Assembly: GCA_027924585.1 (NCBI GenBank)
Contig: BSBM01000150.1
Span: 12,205,001-12,269,000 of the forward strand
Length of the DNA: 64,000 nt
From: Larix kaempferi
Taxonomy: Eukaryota > Streptophyta > Pinopsida > Pinales > Pinaceae
Direction of reading: 5' to 3'
Under the pieces are notes generated by a model. It did not search any database, had not been told where the DNA came from, and worked only from the letters and a program-made list of their open reading frames with translations. The stretch's first letter is position 1. Each line of letters begins with the position of its first letter. This document shows positions 1 through 12,102 of the stretch, piece by piece. The position numbers and the translations under genes are program-made.

Positions 1-1972
1 AGAGATGTGGCTACCATTTTTTGTCTTAACATGATGAAAAATGTTATTGAACCCATTTCCATGCCTATATCTTACAACTTTTTGTATAGAGGTTTATTCC
101 TCCAAGTTAAAGAAGATTGTCTTGTATTGTAATTTCTGTGGAGGTGCCTTTGATGCATCCATTGCTACTATTACGTGTGGTAAACATGAGGTGACATGCA
201 TTCAATGGGAGGCTAATATTTTGACAAGCAGATACTCAATTATTGCATTGATTTCCACACTAAAAAGGGCTTGAACACAAGTTCTAGAGATCTTATGAGA
301 TTCCCATTAGAAAGAAAAAGGACAAAACAATATCTCTTCAGTGGTAGAGACAAGTGGGGGGACAAGGTCTACCTAGAGAGTGCTTACTATCTCCACAACC
401 ACAGGGGCCTAGTGGACAAATATGAGAAGACCATAAAGAAGTACCATCTTGGGGAATTTGACTAATACATGTTGATGCATTCAAAAGTTACTTTTTCATC
501 ACCTCTTCTCATCTTGACCTTGCAAGTTAGTTTCCTTTAGGATTAATCATGGGTGTTATGGAAAACAAGTCCTTTTGACTACATTTTCTCGATCATTATG
601 CATTCCACCACCATCTCATAAACGTGTGTTGTGTTCCACCCAACCAAAAATGCAATTTAGATGTTTGCAGAAGTCAATCAACATGCAAGTCCATGGACGT
701 GCAGGCCGTCCTAAAGAAGCAATCCCTATGCATTCTATAGGATCATAGTAAATATACATTATATATACATATATCATTGCCTTCTATATTATACTAAATC
801 TGTCTATTGCACAATCTTTCAACGAAATATTGCAAACACAAAACTCTTCAAATTCACTCTATAAGTTGTTACCATGAAACTCATTCAAATTGAAATGAAG
901 TATTTGTCATTCCAATGCATTTCATAAAATTTCATGAAGAAAACACTTACTGCTTGACTATTGTGAGGGATGAAAATAAACTTGAGTCCGTACTATAAAG
1001 ATTTGTGTGGATAAGCATTATGAAAATTAAAGTTGCATGGATCATATATTTATCTCCTTCAATTCAATGTAACTACTTATTGAGTCAAAAGAAAGATATC
1101 ACGGTCCATAATGTTTAGTTCTATTTATTATTCTTTCATGGACCTTTCAAATGTATCCAAATCCAACAATAAAGGAAAAACTTTGATTCCTTGTGGATTT
1201 TTTTTTTCCTTAACTCCATGCCATGCACAGTCACAATGGTAGCACGAATGGGAGTAACTAATGAGCCCCACCAATGTTATCCAAATATTGCTAGTGGAGA
1301 AATAGACAAGTCCATGCTTTGCGTGTATTGTCAATGGAAGACTTCAATAATTCCCTAAATGTTTAACTACACATTACTTTTCTTTTATGTTAATTTCTCT
1401 CTTCTTCATGACATATATTGCAACATGAGGATGTAATGTCTTGGCTAAAGGTTTGCTCTTAGATAAAAGGTCGTATGCTCACATTTCAATTATGCTAATC
1501 AATTTTTCAAGGAAAATGATAGTTTTTAATTGATTATTTATTGACAAGTTTCCTTGCAAGGAAGTAATCTCTAAGAACTATGTAATATTTACAACTTTTA
1601 ATGTTTATTAAGAGTTTTGGATTGTGGATTACTATAGAGTGAGTTCATACTTATTTTTTTCAACATGGTTAAAGCTTCCATCATTCTAAGTGGAATTATT
1701 TTTTTGTGTGTTGGATGTGGGAAATTATTACATGCGAAAGGAGGATAGTTTTGTCCATTTAATAATTTACACTTTTTTATTATTATAAAAACATCCAACT
1801 TAAAAAAAGATATTAGTAATTCTCACCTACCTTTTAGAAAGTCAATTATACTTTAAAGTAACTTTATGATTGACCAACTTATGAGATATCAAATGACAAT
1901 CATTAATTTTATTTAAAAATATTTAAAAATAAATAAATTGAAATTATATTATCTTCACAAAAATATGCAAAA
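1..1972. repeat. Left copy of a ~2-kb direct repeat (truncated by window start)
   Basis: This segment aligns almost base for base with 62033-64000 in the same orientation (offset about 62,032), with scattered substitutions and small indels; by eye the identity is in the mid-90s per cent. The window cuts this copy on its left, so the real repeat is longer. Two short reading frames occur in both copies (41-274 and 271-465 here). The second carries a charged stretch of about 60 residues ending in HLGEFD, but I recognise no family. It may be an interspersed transposon fragment or half of a segmental duplication; no LTR ends, terminal inverted repeats or target duplications are visible. Confidence 0.9.
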
Positions 1973-2227
1973 TAAGCTCTAATATGACGAGAACTACATT
2001 AATGACTAAGATACATAATTTAATATTTAATTCTTTACAATTCCAACTAAGTAAGAAAATCTAAATTCGTGTTTGTATGTTAACTAAGATAACAAATTTG
2101 CATTGAAAATTCCAAATATGTTTAGCTATCCCATATATTTTTAGTTGTACTTTTGTTTGGCTTCTCGTTTTTCTTTGTATTGATTCATTGGTGTAACCAT
2201 AGCACAGGCTCCAATATCACTATAGAG

Positions 2228-2441
2228 GCTCCAATGTCACTATCGATTCAATAACATTAAATTTTCATAGATTAATGCTTACATTTTCCCCAAAGTTTAA
2301 ATGCATGTTTGCTTATGTAATGAAAAGATAAAATCTCCAATGTCACTATGGATTCAATAACATTAAATTTTCATAGATTAATGCTTACATTTTCCCCCAA
2401 AGTTTAAGTTTAAATGCATGTTTGCCTATGTTATGAAAAGA
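2228..2441. repeat. Tandem duplication, ~105-bp unit, two copies
   Basis: The block beginning gctccaatgtcactat at 2228 is repeated from about 2333 with few differences. Both copies contain the run attaaattttcatagatt followed by aatgcttacattttcccc. The second copy has a small internal insertion near 2402. It looks like a simple local duplication. Confidence 0.85.
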
Positions 2442-3194
2442 GATCCTACAATACCATGAATTTAAAGAATAGGCTTTTGTTTATTTCAATGTTTAAATTT
2501 TTAATTATTAAAAAATGATATACATAGTGTATGTGTATATCAGATATATTTTATTCACATAGTGTAAAGTATTTTCAATGTACCTTAAATTAATTGTGAA
2601 AATTTCTTTTTTCATTTTAATTATTTAAAATATCTTTTTTTCATTTTACTTATTACATAAATTGTGAAAATTTTATTTTAATTATTGATAATCATATTGT
2701 TATAAAATCTTTCAAATTGATATATTTATTTGTTTTAAAACACAATTTTCATTGTATTAATCTTTAATTTGTTTTAAACATAATGAAAATTGTGATTATT
2801 AATCGTCAAAAACAATTCTTTAAAAGCAAATAAATTTCTAAACACAATTTTCATTGTGATTATTAATTTTCAAAACAATGCTTTAAAATTTTCTTAACAA
2901 AATTTTATTTAAGTAACAAATTAATGAAAACATGAAAACCTTACTAGTATCTTGGATACGAATTTGAATCTAAACCATTTATTTTATTTTTCTGTTTTTT
3001 TCCTCACATTTTGTAATATTTGCTCTCTGCTGTAGTTTGGTTGGGTTTCTGCGGCCTTGTGGACTTTTTTTGTTGTTAGATTGTTGTATAAATTTTCTCT
3101 TCTCCTTAAAACTACTGTTTTTGGGCTGTCATGGTTTTGGATCTTTATTGTCTGATATGACTTGGTAGTGGTAGTAGTTTATCTATTGGCTAGT

Positions 3195-3430
3195 TGTCAT
3201 AGTTATCCGACTTTTACTGTAACTATTTTATACTCTTTAATAAAGTATAATATGTCATGGTTGTTGGGCCTTTATTGTAATCACCTTATACTCTTTAATA
3301 AAGTATAATGTTTTTAGTGGAAAAAAAAGGTATGATCTGTCATGGTTGTGGGGCCTTTATTTTAACCACCTTAAACTCTTTTTAATAAAGTATAAACTCT
3401 TTTTAATAAAGTATAATGTTTTTCGTGTTA
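3195..3430. repeat. Diverged tandem repeats each containing a near-palindrome
   Basis: About three units of 60-100 bp each carry a gtcatggttgtgggcct-like block followed by an imperfect palindrome of the form atactctttaataaagtat (first copy about 3230-3248). The last unit has the palindrome duplicated (about 3373-3413). Each palindrome could form a short AT-rich hairpin. No function is evident. Confidence 0.75.
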
Positions 3431-3646
3431 AAAGAAATTCAGTTAATACGAATTTGAAAAGTAATGTAAGGAAATCAAACCTTCAAACTATCTTTTCTCA
3501 AATTTATTCAATATAATTATCAGGTTTGAAGATACATCTCATGACAGTTTATTTATTATTCACTTTTCCAAGTACTTCAATATCACAACACCAGATCATC
3601 TCTCAACGTCTGTTTTACTTATTTCTGCCATGGACCTGTGGCGCCA

Positions 3647-5519
3647 TCAATCCATTTTCCTGCATACTCGAGCTTGCTTCCAAACTCTTCCTGGTCTGCA
3701 GAAATATCCCTTCTCTGGAGCGCAGTGTTTATCTTCTCTGCACTTGCACATCAAATCCAGTGCACATCCATCCCTCAGCTCCTCCACTCCTTTTCCTCCA
3801 ATTCCCAAGAGCCCATCCGTCCATTCGTTAGAAAACAGTCCCTCCGGATCATATCTATTCTTTACTTGCAAGAACTTCTCTAAATTCACTGCCCGCTTTG
3901 CCAGGCCTCCGAACAAGTAACCTCCCGACTTACCCCAGTGCAATGTCCCGCCGTGCTTCTCAATCACCATCTGCTCGATTTCTTCGAATATATCTTCGTT
4001 CCACTTGGGCGTGTTCGGCTCTCTCGGGCGATAATATAAAATTTCCAGAGTGACCAGATCCTTTGCTGGTCCTAAATATGCATCAGATTTCTTAATAGAA
4101 CGAAAAATTACATAGGTTTCACACATACTTTGGGGATTCAGATCTCTGATCTTCTTTATATCGTTAACCGCTTCCGGAAGGCGAGACATGGGCACCCTCA
4201 GTTCCACATCGAAACGAAAGAAAGTCGCGGTCACCCGGCGATCCCATGAACAGACACTCTGATTTTTATCTAAAATTTGGGGTGGAGCTGCAATCGCTCG
4301 TATAATCAGGTTGATGCAGCTGGCGATAGGTGCCCTGGCATCCTCCAGAAGTCTGCATGCGATGATTGAATCCTGTGACCGGGGTACCCTGTGAACCCTT
4401 TAATTCCATCGTTCCAAAACGAGCTACCATTAGCCACAAGTGCGATTATTTGTTCTCCAGCAGAATTGCACAATCCCTCATAATCTTCTGTAGCTTGCAC
4501 TTCTTCAACTGCGTGTATACAAAAATTAATCTTATTATTACATTCAGTACAGGTACCTAATTAATTCGAGACAAATGGAAAATATGTATAAACTTACCCA
4601 GAGCATCAGCATTTTCAATGTCGACTACTCTCGTTGGTTGCCCAACTTGCAACGTAGAGGCCGTCACCAGGAGCGTCAAGAGGAACACGATCGATCGGTC
4701 GAAACAGCACCACACGATGGAAGGGAAACCATAACATATCTGCAAAGTCATGAGCCCTCAGAAAACGAGAACCTTCTTTATCTAGCCCGTTATCTTCTTT
4801 TAGAATGGGTGTAATTAATGAACGCTTGAACATAGGCTGCAGACTGAAGGTAAGTTGCGAGATTACTCCCAGCGTTCCCAAAGATAATCTGGCAGCTTTG
4901 AGATCTTCTTGGTCTGCTTCGGTCAAAGAAATGAGCTTGGCATAGCCTTCAGACGGAGAAGCAGGAATCACCAATCTCATTCCCACCACGTACTCATAAA
5001 CACCACTGCCTTTGCCCTTGAGACTGCTGCCATGGGCTCCCGTGGAAACAACACCCGCCGCAGAGACTCCATTCCAGTAAGTCATGGCAGGAAGAGCCAG
5101 GCCTTCCTTGGCAGCTTCCTCGATGATATCTCTCATCATCGCCCCACCTTGGACTGTAATCGTCATGGCAGTCTTACTGATTCCAATCACAGATGCATAG
5201 CTTTCTGTGGATATGATCAATCCATTGTCTCCAACACAGACTAGCTTGGAGAGGCTGTGAGCCAGAGTGCTTACCACTTTTATCTTTTGCTTGTTTTTCA
5301 CAGCACGGGCAACAGCATGTAGAAGCTCGGCTTCTGTTTGCAGATGCTGCGATCCTCCCAAATACCTTCGGAATTGAAAATCTCGCATCCTCCCCCATTG
5401 CTTTTGCATTGGACAGAGGGAGCAGGTGAGCATAATGCGTCTAGGCATAATGGAAAAGCAAGAAGTAAAATAGTGACTATGGGTGCAAGTATGCGTTGCA
5501 TTGTAACTGACTGACACAT
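3647..5519 (-). pseudogene. L-gulonolactone oxidase-like gene, disrupted
   Basis: Family role: FAD-linked oxidation of L-gulono-1,4-lactone to ascorbate in a secreted or endomembrane location. The start at 5519 (or Met at 5501) gives a hydrophobic signal peptide followed by a Cys-rich segment (QCKSNGGGCEIFNSEG). The FAD-binding half follows (AHSLSKLVC, GAHGSSLKGKGSGV, LGVISQLTFSLQPMFKRSL). The C-terminal half has FTGYPG, HWGK, YDPEGLFSNEWTD and the Cys-rich tail ending RPGRVWKQARVC. One intron is clear: donor GTAAG at 4597 and acceptor CAG near 4520. Three frame changes break the gene: near 5333, where about 9 codons usual between the Cys and TEAEL are missing; near 4655; and near 4345. All are seen against known plant homologues from memory. 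A 45-kb-distant fragment at 49165-49480 is a second relic. Sequencing or assembly indels are the main alternative to a true pseudogene. Confidence 0.88.
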
Positions 5520-5599
5520 GAAGAAGAAGAATGCAGACAGTAGATGATTTCTTGGCTTGTAAATCGCCTTGTCGCTGCGATCAATATGATTGTGCGTGT

Positions 5600-5650
5600 G
5601 AGTTTATATAATCGCGTACTGAAGAGCTGGTTGCTGGTTGAGTTTATATA
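5600..5650 (-). promoter_or_regulatory. Candidate TATA boxes upstream of the gulonolactone oxidase gene
   Basis: Two copies of gagtttatata (5600-5611 and 5640-5651) read as TATATAAAC on the minus strand, roughly 90 and 130 bp upstream of the start codon at 5519. Position and sequence fit a TATA box, but nothing else confirms it. Confidence 0.35.
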
Positions 5651-5651
5651 A

Positions 5652-6496
5652 ATGTGACCTGCAGTCGAAGATTGGTATTGATGTTTATCCAAAATGGGCA
5701 AACACTAGATAGTTTTCGGATCGCGGTTGGTGAGTGCTTTGTATATCCAACAGCCCCCAAGTCAGATGTATATCTAAGATGTATTAGAAACTTGTGATTT
5801 AGTAGGGATCGAACTTTTGAAGATCTTTTTATTTTTATTCCCGGGAGAACCTCTATCCCATCTATCCCAAAAGATAAAGCCCAAAAGATAAAGGTCACCT
5901 ATCCTTCTAACCTTGTCACAATACACCAATAAACAACCCTAATTTCTGCTCAATATTTAGTCTCTACATATTATTTGTTCTGTGAGTTAGATTTGCCCAG
6001 AAGTAACTTGAACTTCCTCACACGTTGCGTAGTGAGAGATGCATGCTTCCATTCCCTTTATTTATTAGCTTACTCATATAGACACGGATTCTTTAGGAGA
6101 TCTCTTATAAGCACAGTCTTTTATTAGCTTATCTTACGTTAGACTCTTTGTAGACTATCTTTGTTACTTTAAGCGGGGCTCACGCCCACACTTTTACGGT
6201 ACGGTTCAAAGAACCTAATACTTTATCCGCTGTATTTTTATATATATTTATTTTATTCCAAGGCCAATACTTTTTATTAATTTTATTTTTTCATAATATT
6301 TTGATTATATAAATTTAAAAAATAATTTATATAATTAAGATAGAAATTTTATTAGAAATACTGTTACCAAATAAATCAGTCTAGATCAAATCTCCCCAGG
6401 TGCAAACTTGTATTGCACTCAAGGAGTTATTCAAGGACAGCTAGTAAAAAGAAATTACTATAGCCGACATACGAAATAGAAATTACACGATCTCCC
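5652..6496. other. Intergenic, no gene recognised
   Basis: The sequence is AT-rich and has no convincing reading frame. Short frames on the minus strand (5477-5898) run antisense to the promoter region and show no recognisable family. Confidence 0.5.
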
Positions 6497-6657
6497 TCAT
6501 ATTTATTTTTTACTTTGTATTATTCTTTTTTGATTATGGCCGACATAATATTTATTACTTTTTACTTTGTATTATTCTTTTTTGTTTATGGCCAACATAA
6601 TATTTATTACTTTTTACTTTGTATTATTCTTTTTTGTTTACTTTGTATTATTTTGTT
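6497..6657. repeat. ~52-bp tandem repeat, about three copies
   Basis: The unit contains atttattactttttactttg followed by tattattcttttttg and a ttatggcc(g/a)acataat spacer. It starts near 6497, 6541 and 6593, and the last copy is partial and rearranged. The 60-residue hydrophobic frame over it (6515-6697) is a by-product of the T-rich repeat and not a gene. Confidence 0.85.
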
Positions 6658-6808
6658 ACTCATTACTCAAGAGCGCCTCTTAGTGCAATTATTTTGATGT
6701 AGTTTTCCTTTAAAAACAATCGATGATAAATTAATTATATTTCCATATATTTTTTAACTAAAATTAAATACTATTATAAAAATATAATAGAATAATTTGG
6801 ATTTTACA

Positions 6809-6830
6809 ATATATATATATATATATATAT
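6809..6830. repeat. (AT)n microsatellite
   Basis: About eleven uninterrupted AT dinucleotides, flanked by AT-rich sequence. Confidence 0.95.
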
Positions 6831-8721
6831 TTCTTTTTAACTATGGTTAGACACTTGAGCGATTATACAACCTTATTATCATCATGTGTACAACCTAAGT
6901 GGGCCTAATGGTTAAGAACATGCGTTTCCTCCAAAGGGGATTCACTTTGTTGACCAATATCTTATCATGTTCATTCATAAAGGGGGTTTTTAAATTGTGA
7001 AAAATAAGTTCAATATATTGTAGGTATTGGGGGGAGGGGAGTAGGGTATGTGGGGTTTATAGATATTGGGAGGGTATAAAAAGGGGAATTTAGTAAAAAT
7101 AGGGAATATCTCGTAAAAATATGGTAACTTTTTTAAATTGGAAATATGTATTGGGAGGGGGGCTCAACAAAACGATTTTGGTAGGTATTTATCAATATAT
7201 AGTGAAATTAGGGGTATTCTTGGCATAACTTCACTGAGTGAAGACCTTGTGGTTTCCTCTTAATACTTTATAGGTTCACATCCAAAGTAGGGTATGTACA
7301 CGTTTGTAAACTTTAAGATATAGTTACATCTAACAATTTTATAAGGCATTTTAAATTTTGTCTTTTCTCGTTCTATTCAAGAAGTAACCATGCTTGGAAA
7401 CTTATCCCTTACATTTGCTGAACTCTCCCTTAAAGAGCTATAGAGAGTCTCAACTCTTATCAAAATACCTCCATGAATCTACAAAATGATACATGATATC
7501 AATGGTGGTTCAATGCAATGATTTTTTTTTTTTAGGGGAGGCAAATTACTCCACCCACCCTTATCACAGAAGGGGATTTACTCCCCTCCCCCCATGCCTC
7601 ATACTCCTGATGATGATGTTGTCTAGGGATCCTCAATTCCCCTTTTTTTACTGCAAGAGGAACCGATCCTCTCATTTATGTTACAGTAGTGACTCCAGCT
7701 CAAGAGTTTGGTACTATAGGGACTCTAGGTTGTAAGTAAGTTAACCATTGTGATAGTGAAGACTATGTGAATATGGGGGGTATAAATTATCCAAGCACAA
7801 AAATATTTGATTTCACATAAGATGAGACCTTCATGATCTAATGGATGAAATCCATTAGATCATAATATTGAGTGAAATCCAAACTCATGGCCTTCATGAT
7901 TAACATTGGCATGATGTTATTTATAGCACTAATTTCCACCATGTAAATGTGTAGAATTAGATCTTTAGTCTCCAAAGATATAAGAAATGAGGCGTAATCC
8001 TAATGGGTCTCTTGAAGTTGGAACCAATTGAGGGAAATTATTTATAGTTGAAGCTTCCACCCTTTGGGAATCTTCTATTCCATTTTTAATAATTTCTAGC
8101 AAGTGTTATCTTTGTTGTGGTATTTTTACTGCTTCTAGAAACGGGAGTTTGATCTCCACCTTACTAAGGTTATACAAAATATTGTAAGTTATCTATGGTG
8201 CAACATTTGCTACATTTTGATTCCTCAACATATCCGTCGGACCATACGATATCGGCTACTGCCTCTTCGAGTCATATTGGGCACTTGATCCTTGTTTGGT
8301 AGTCATTTTTGGACTGGACATGATGACTTTGGACTTATAAGGATGAAAGATGATTGAATTCTCTACTTGCGACTTGGAAAACACCACATTTTCTTGATGG
8401 CACTATTATGTATCAAAATACATGCCTTCTTTGAATATATTGGACCCATATATCTACATCATTCCATCATACCATTTTGTAGACTCTAAATTTTGGGATG
8501 TCATTCCATGGTCGTTCCCCAATCTAGGGATTTCAAGTTGACAGATTCTTCATCATTTATGGGTAGGTCTTTGTCAATATATTATTCATTCATCACCACT
8601 ACATTTCACTAGGTATTAGGTGATGACCTACGTCATAGGGAAACTTCATCTCTTCTAGGTCCATCCTCAAATCCCTCTCTGATTCTCTATGGTCTCATCC
8701 TAAGTGTATGGTGTTGCATCT
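6831..8721. other. Intergenic, no gene recognised; one G-quadruplex motif
   Basis: No supported coding sequence. 7029-7054 carries four G-runs of three or more separated by short loops, a canonical G-quadruplex pattern. The remainder ends at the chromovirus LTR, which starts at 8722. Confidence 0.5.
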
Positions 8722-10502
8722 TGTAGTGTCCCTTTTTAATAATTTGGAAAAATTGGAAAACTTGCAATTTTTGGTGAATTCAGACCTTGGACTAGTGATG
8801 AACCAAGTGCTTCCAAATGGCTCCTAAGGATTTCGAATTGGGTCTGAAGGTAATTGAAAGTTATTAGGACATAAAAATTAGGCTAATAGGTTCTTGGAAA
8901 CTCTCAAAAGACTTATGCAATATTCATTTGAAATCAAGAGAAATTAGGGAATTTACTAGTAATTTCGAGGTTCAAACCCCCTAGGGTAGAGGTCACTAAT
9001 GGATTCCCAAATGCAGTACGACCCTCCCAAATTTCAGAATAGAGACATGGATTAGTTATATGACTTAAATGGCCACCCAAATGCATCATTAATTAGTTCC
9101 TAAAGGATGTTGAAACTCCCACAAATTAGATATTTGTAGACATGTCTTCACATAGGGGGAAATGATAGAAAAACTCCACAACTAGCTATGAATTTTGAGA
9201 TAAATGTTCCAAGGACTTGTATAATGTGTATGAAACTTATTCAATACATTAATATCTCTCCATACATAAATAAATCATAGAGAATTACTGAAGCAAATCG
9301 AAACCAAACAACTTCAAGCTCTCACAGCAGGATATAGGGGAAAATGGCACCATTCATACATAGTTTGGCATTTTTACATAGTTTCACTTGGAGTTTCGAC
9401 CTGAGGTTCTTATGAGCATCAAATACAGAGTGAATACATCATATTAAAAGTAAATGGGGCCCCTTGGACTCCCTCAAATAGATCAGCATCTCACCATGTG
9501 TGCCCTTCCTCCAAGAGCAAGAATATGAAGAGAAATGTGAGAGAGAGGTGGGAGCAAGTTGAAGAAGAAAATATCACGAGCAGACCTGTAGCTTCAACCT
9601 GCAACAAATTAATCCATTGTATCTCTAGATGAAAGGTTTGAATGGCCTCTCCAATTTCTAATTAGGATGGGAATATTTCACCCTTGAAATTGGTGCTAAG
9701 GCAAATAGAATAAGCACTCAACTTGCATGGACAAGATATTCTCTCCAAATTACCAAATGAGAAATGATCAAAAGCCCCTCTCCTTCTTTGTTCTTGTCTT
9801 TTATAAGCCTTCCAAGTCCTCGATGGTTCTAATTCCTTCCAAGAGCTTCATGCCAACTCGAATTGGGGAGAGATTCCAATGAGTGCCACTTGTCCAACCA
9901 TTCCTAGCCTCCCTCTTCCATCAATTTGAATGGGGGAATCTTTAGTTTCCATAACTCCCTTGTGCACCCTCTTGGAGGCTAGTTTTAGCCCTAACATGTC
10001 ATATAAGTCATATTTCAGCAATCAGGTCTGATCCTTGTCATAAGTGTCATAGCATCTTCATCATTGTTGTCATAGAAGCTAGGGAATCTAGCCGAAGTGT
10101 CAGAATACCTCTAAGATACCTCTTCCTCTTCCATGGGAGTTACTCTTCCTCTCAAATTCAACCCTCATTGAATCATGACAAGTATAATTCCCTTCCAACT
10201 CCCCCAAGAATTTTATACTCCACCTTGAATTCGAATGGGTGAGAGTAAGATGCCATGTGGCATGGATAATCTTTCTTTGTGTGGGTCCCACACCACCAAT
10301 GTGCCTTCATGACCAAGTGCCACCTTATTTTCCTATTATAAATATTTATTTAACCCCTTTTAATATATTTTGTCAAGCTAATGTCCATTTGTGGTTTATT
10401 ATCTCCCTAATTCCAAATCTAAATGTTTCCACCCCAACCTAGGGAACTAGTAGATTGGTGGAATTTTCCATTCTAGTGATTTATTTGGATGGGGACATTA
10501 CA
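8722..10502 (-). repeat. Chromovirus 3' LTR, complete (1781 bp)
   Basis: On the plus strand it starts TGTAGTGTCCC and ends GGGGACATTACA, imperfect terminal inverted repeats of the TG...CA type. Its first ~685 bp match 19555-20238 closely. Short frames inside it (10100-10442) are not genes. No reliable target-site duplication can be tested because the other LTR end is missing. Confidence 0.92.
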
Positions 10503-11759
10503 GTCCTCCCCACCCAAGATTGATTTCCCTCAAGAAATTCCAAATTGGGATGACACAAAAAAATTTCCTCTTCCCATGTGGCATCCTCACTTGGAAAATC
10601 TTTCCATTGTACCAAAAATTCTCTTATGGTTCTGCTCCTTAATTTCTTTTCTCTTGTCATCAAATTTTTTTATGGAATAAGTATGAGTTGTCCTTCATCA
10701 TCTAATGGAGGGAGTGTTTCTGAAATAAAAATTTGTTGACTAATAGCCTTCTTAAGTCATGAAATATGAAATACATTGTGGATTTTTCTACCTTCAGGAA
10801 GTTCTAACTCATAAGCTACCTCCCCAACTTTTCGAACTATCTTGTATGGACCATAATACCTTGGTTTATGTTTTTCTAATCCTTTCCATTTTAAGGAGGT
10901 TTGCTTATATGGCTGTAGCCTCAAATAAACCAAATCATTCACTTGAAAAGTTTTTTCCTCCCTATGTTGATCCACATACTGTTTTTGTTGATTTTGGGCA
11001 ACTTGCAAATTGTCTTTTAGAAGATTCAAAATCTCTTGAATTTCCTCAACCCAATCCTTAGCTTTTTGGGATCTACTATCACCAATAATGTGATCAACAA
11101 AGGTGAGTGCTTCATAACCATAAAGTGATTTGAAAGGAGACATGCCAATGGACACATGGAAAGTAATATTGTAGCGAAACTCACCCAAGTGTATCCATTT
11201 AACCCATGCTTTCTGCTGCTCACCAACATAGTTCCTCAAGTACCCCTCCAACCATTGGTTTATCCTTTCTGTTTGGCCATTAGTTTGAGGATGATAACTT
11301 GTGCTAGTAGTCAATTGTGTGCCTACCAACTTGAAGCGTTCTTTCCAAAAGGCACTTATAAATTTGCTATCCCTGTCACTCACAATGTTTTTAAGAAGTC
11401 CATGCAATCTAAAAATATCTCTAAAGAATAGATCAACCACTTGTGCAACAGTAAAAGATGGTGTAATAGCAAATAAATGAGCAAATTTGGTGAGTCTATC
11501 CAAAACAACATAAATACAATCCTTACCCAAATCCTTGGCAAAACCTGTGATGAAATCCATTGAGACGCTTTCCCATTTCTGTTATGGAATGGGAAATGGT
11601 TGCAATAGACCAGCAGGATGGGTGTATTCAACTTTGTTTTTCTAACATATTTTGCATTCATTCACATACTTCAGAACATCTTCCTTCATCCCTTTCCAAG
11701 ATAACCTTTGTCTTAATTTCCTATATGTTTTAAAGAAACCAGGATGTCCTACTAGAGGA
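10481..11759 (-). pseudogene. Chromovirus integrase core, C-terminal region and chromodomain
   Basis: This is the downstream half of pol. The integrase core shows the D,D35E residues in SMDFITG, SDRDSKF and YHPQTNGQTER...LEGYLR, then the GPY/F-type region (KPRYYGPYKIVRKVGEVAYEL). A chromodomain follows at about 10655-10545 (REFLVQWKDFPSEDATWEEE), which in chromoviruses directs integration to particular chromatin. Several stops interrupt the stretch between 11661 and 11560 and around 10750. The reading frame continues seamlessly from 16079 once the nested insertion is removed (AHGS joins PLVGHPGFFKTYR). Confidence 0.92.
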
Positions 11760-11764
11760 GAACC
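11760..11764. repeat. Target-site duplication GAACC (left)
   Basis: GAACC directly precedes the nested element and is repeated at 16074-16078 directly after it, which marks a 5-bp target duplication typical of LTR retrotransposons. Confidence 0.9.
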
Positions 11765-12102
11765 TGTTAGGAACCCATGTCAACTCTTCTATGTACCTTG
11801 TTAGTATATTGTTTGGACGCATATGCTTTGTAAGTCGTCCCGTAGTAATTGTTGATCCATAGTTTGTATTGGCCAATGGTTTGCATTGACACATGGTATT
11901 GACCCATGGTATTGGTGCCTATACTTAGTATATAAGTTGGTGTTGAGACTAATGAAGGTACCGTGAAGTTATTTCTATTGAGCTTGCTCAAAGGAGGTTG
12001 CCCCCTCAAAGTGGCTTGCGATCAATATAAAAGTGATTATGAGTTCTATTATTTCTATTATATCGTGTGTTTTCATTAATTAATTATTGCAGGTTCTTCA
12101 CA
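11765..12102 (+). repeat. 5' LTR of nested gypsy element (338 bp)
   Basis: It begins TGTTAGGAACCC and ends GGTTCTTCACA, and it matches 15669-16073 apart from one internal duplication in the latter. Confidence 0.92.

Larger units (their letters stand above)
1973..3525. other. AT-rich intergenic sequence, no gene recognised
   Basis: I see no coding sequence here. The stretch is strongly AT-rich and contains two local tandem duplications, listed separately at 2228-2441 and 3195-3430. Confidence 0.6.

Noticed and set aside
3526-3920. Overlapping plus-strand frames of 80-100 residues
   Set aside because: They are antisense to the 3' exon of the gulonolactone oxidase gene, which explains their openness.
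6895-7275. A tRNA A-box-like stretch (gggcctaatggttaag) and a distant B-box-like ggttcacatcc
   Set aside because: They are more than 350 bp apart, far beyond the spacing in tRNA genes or SINEs.
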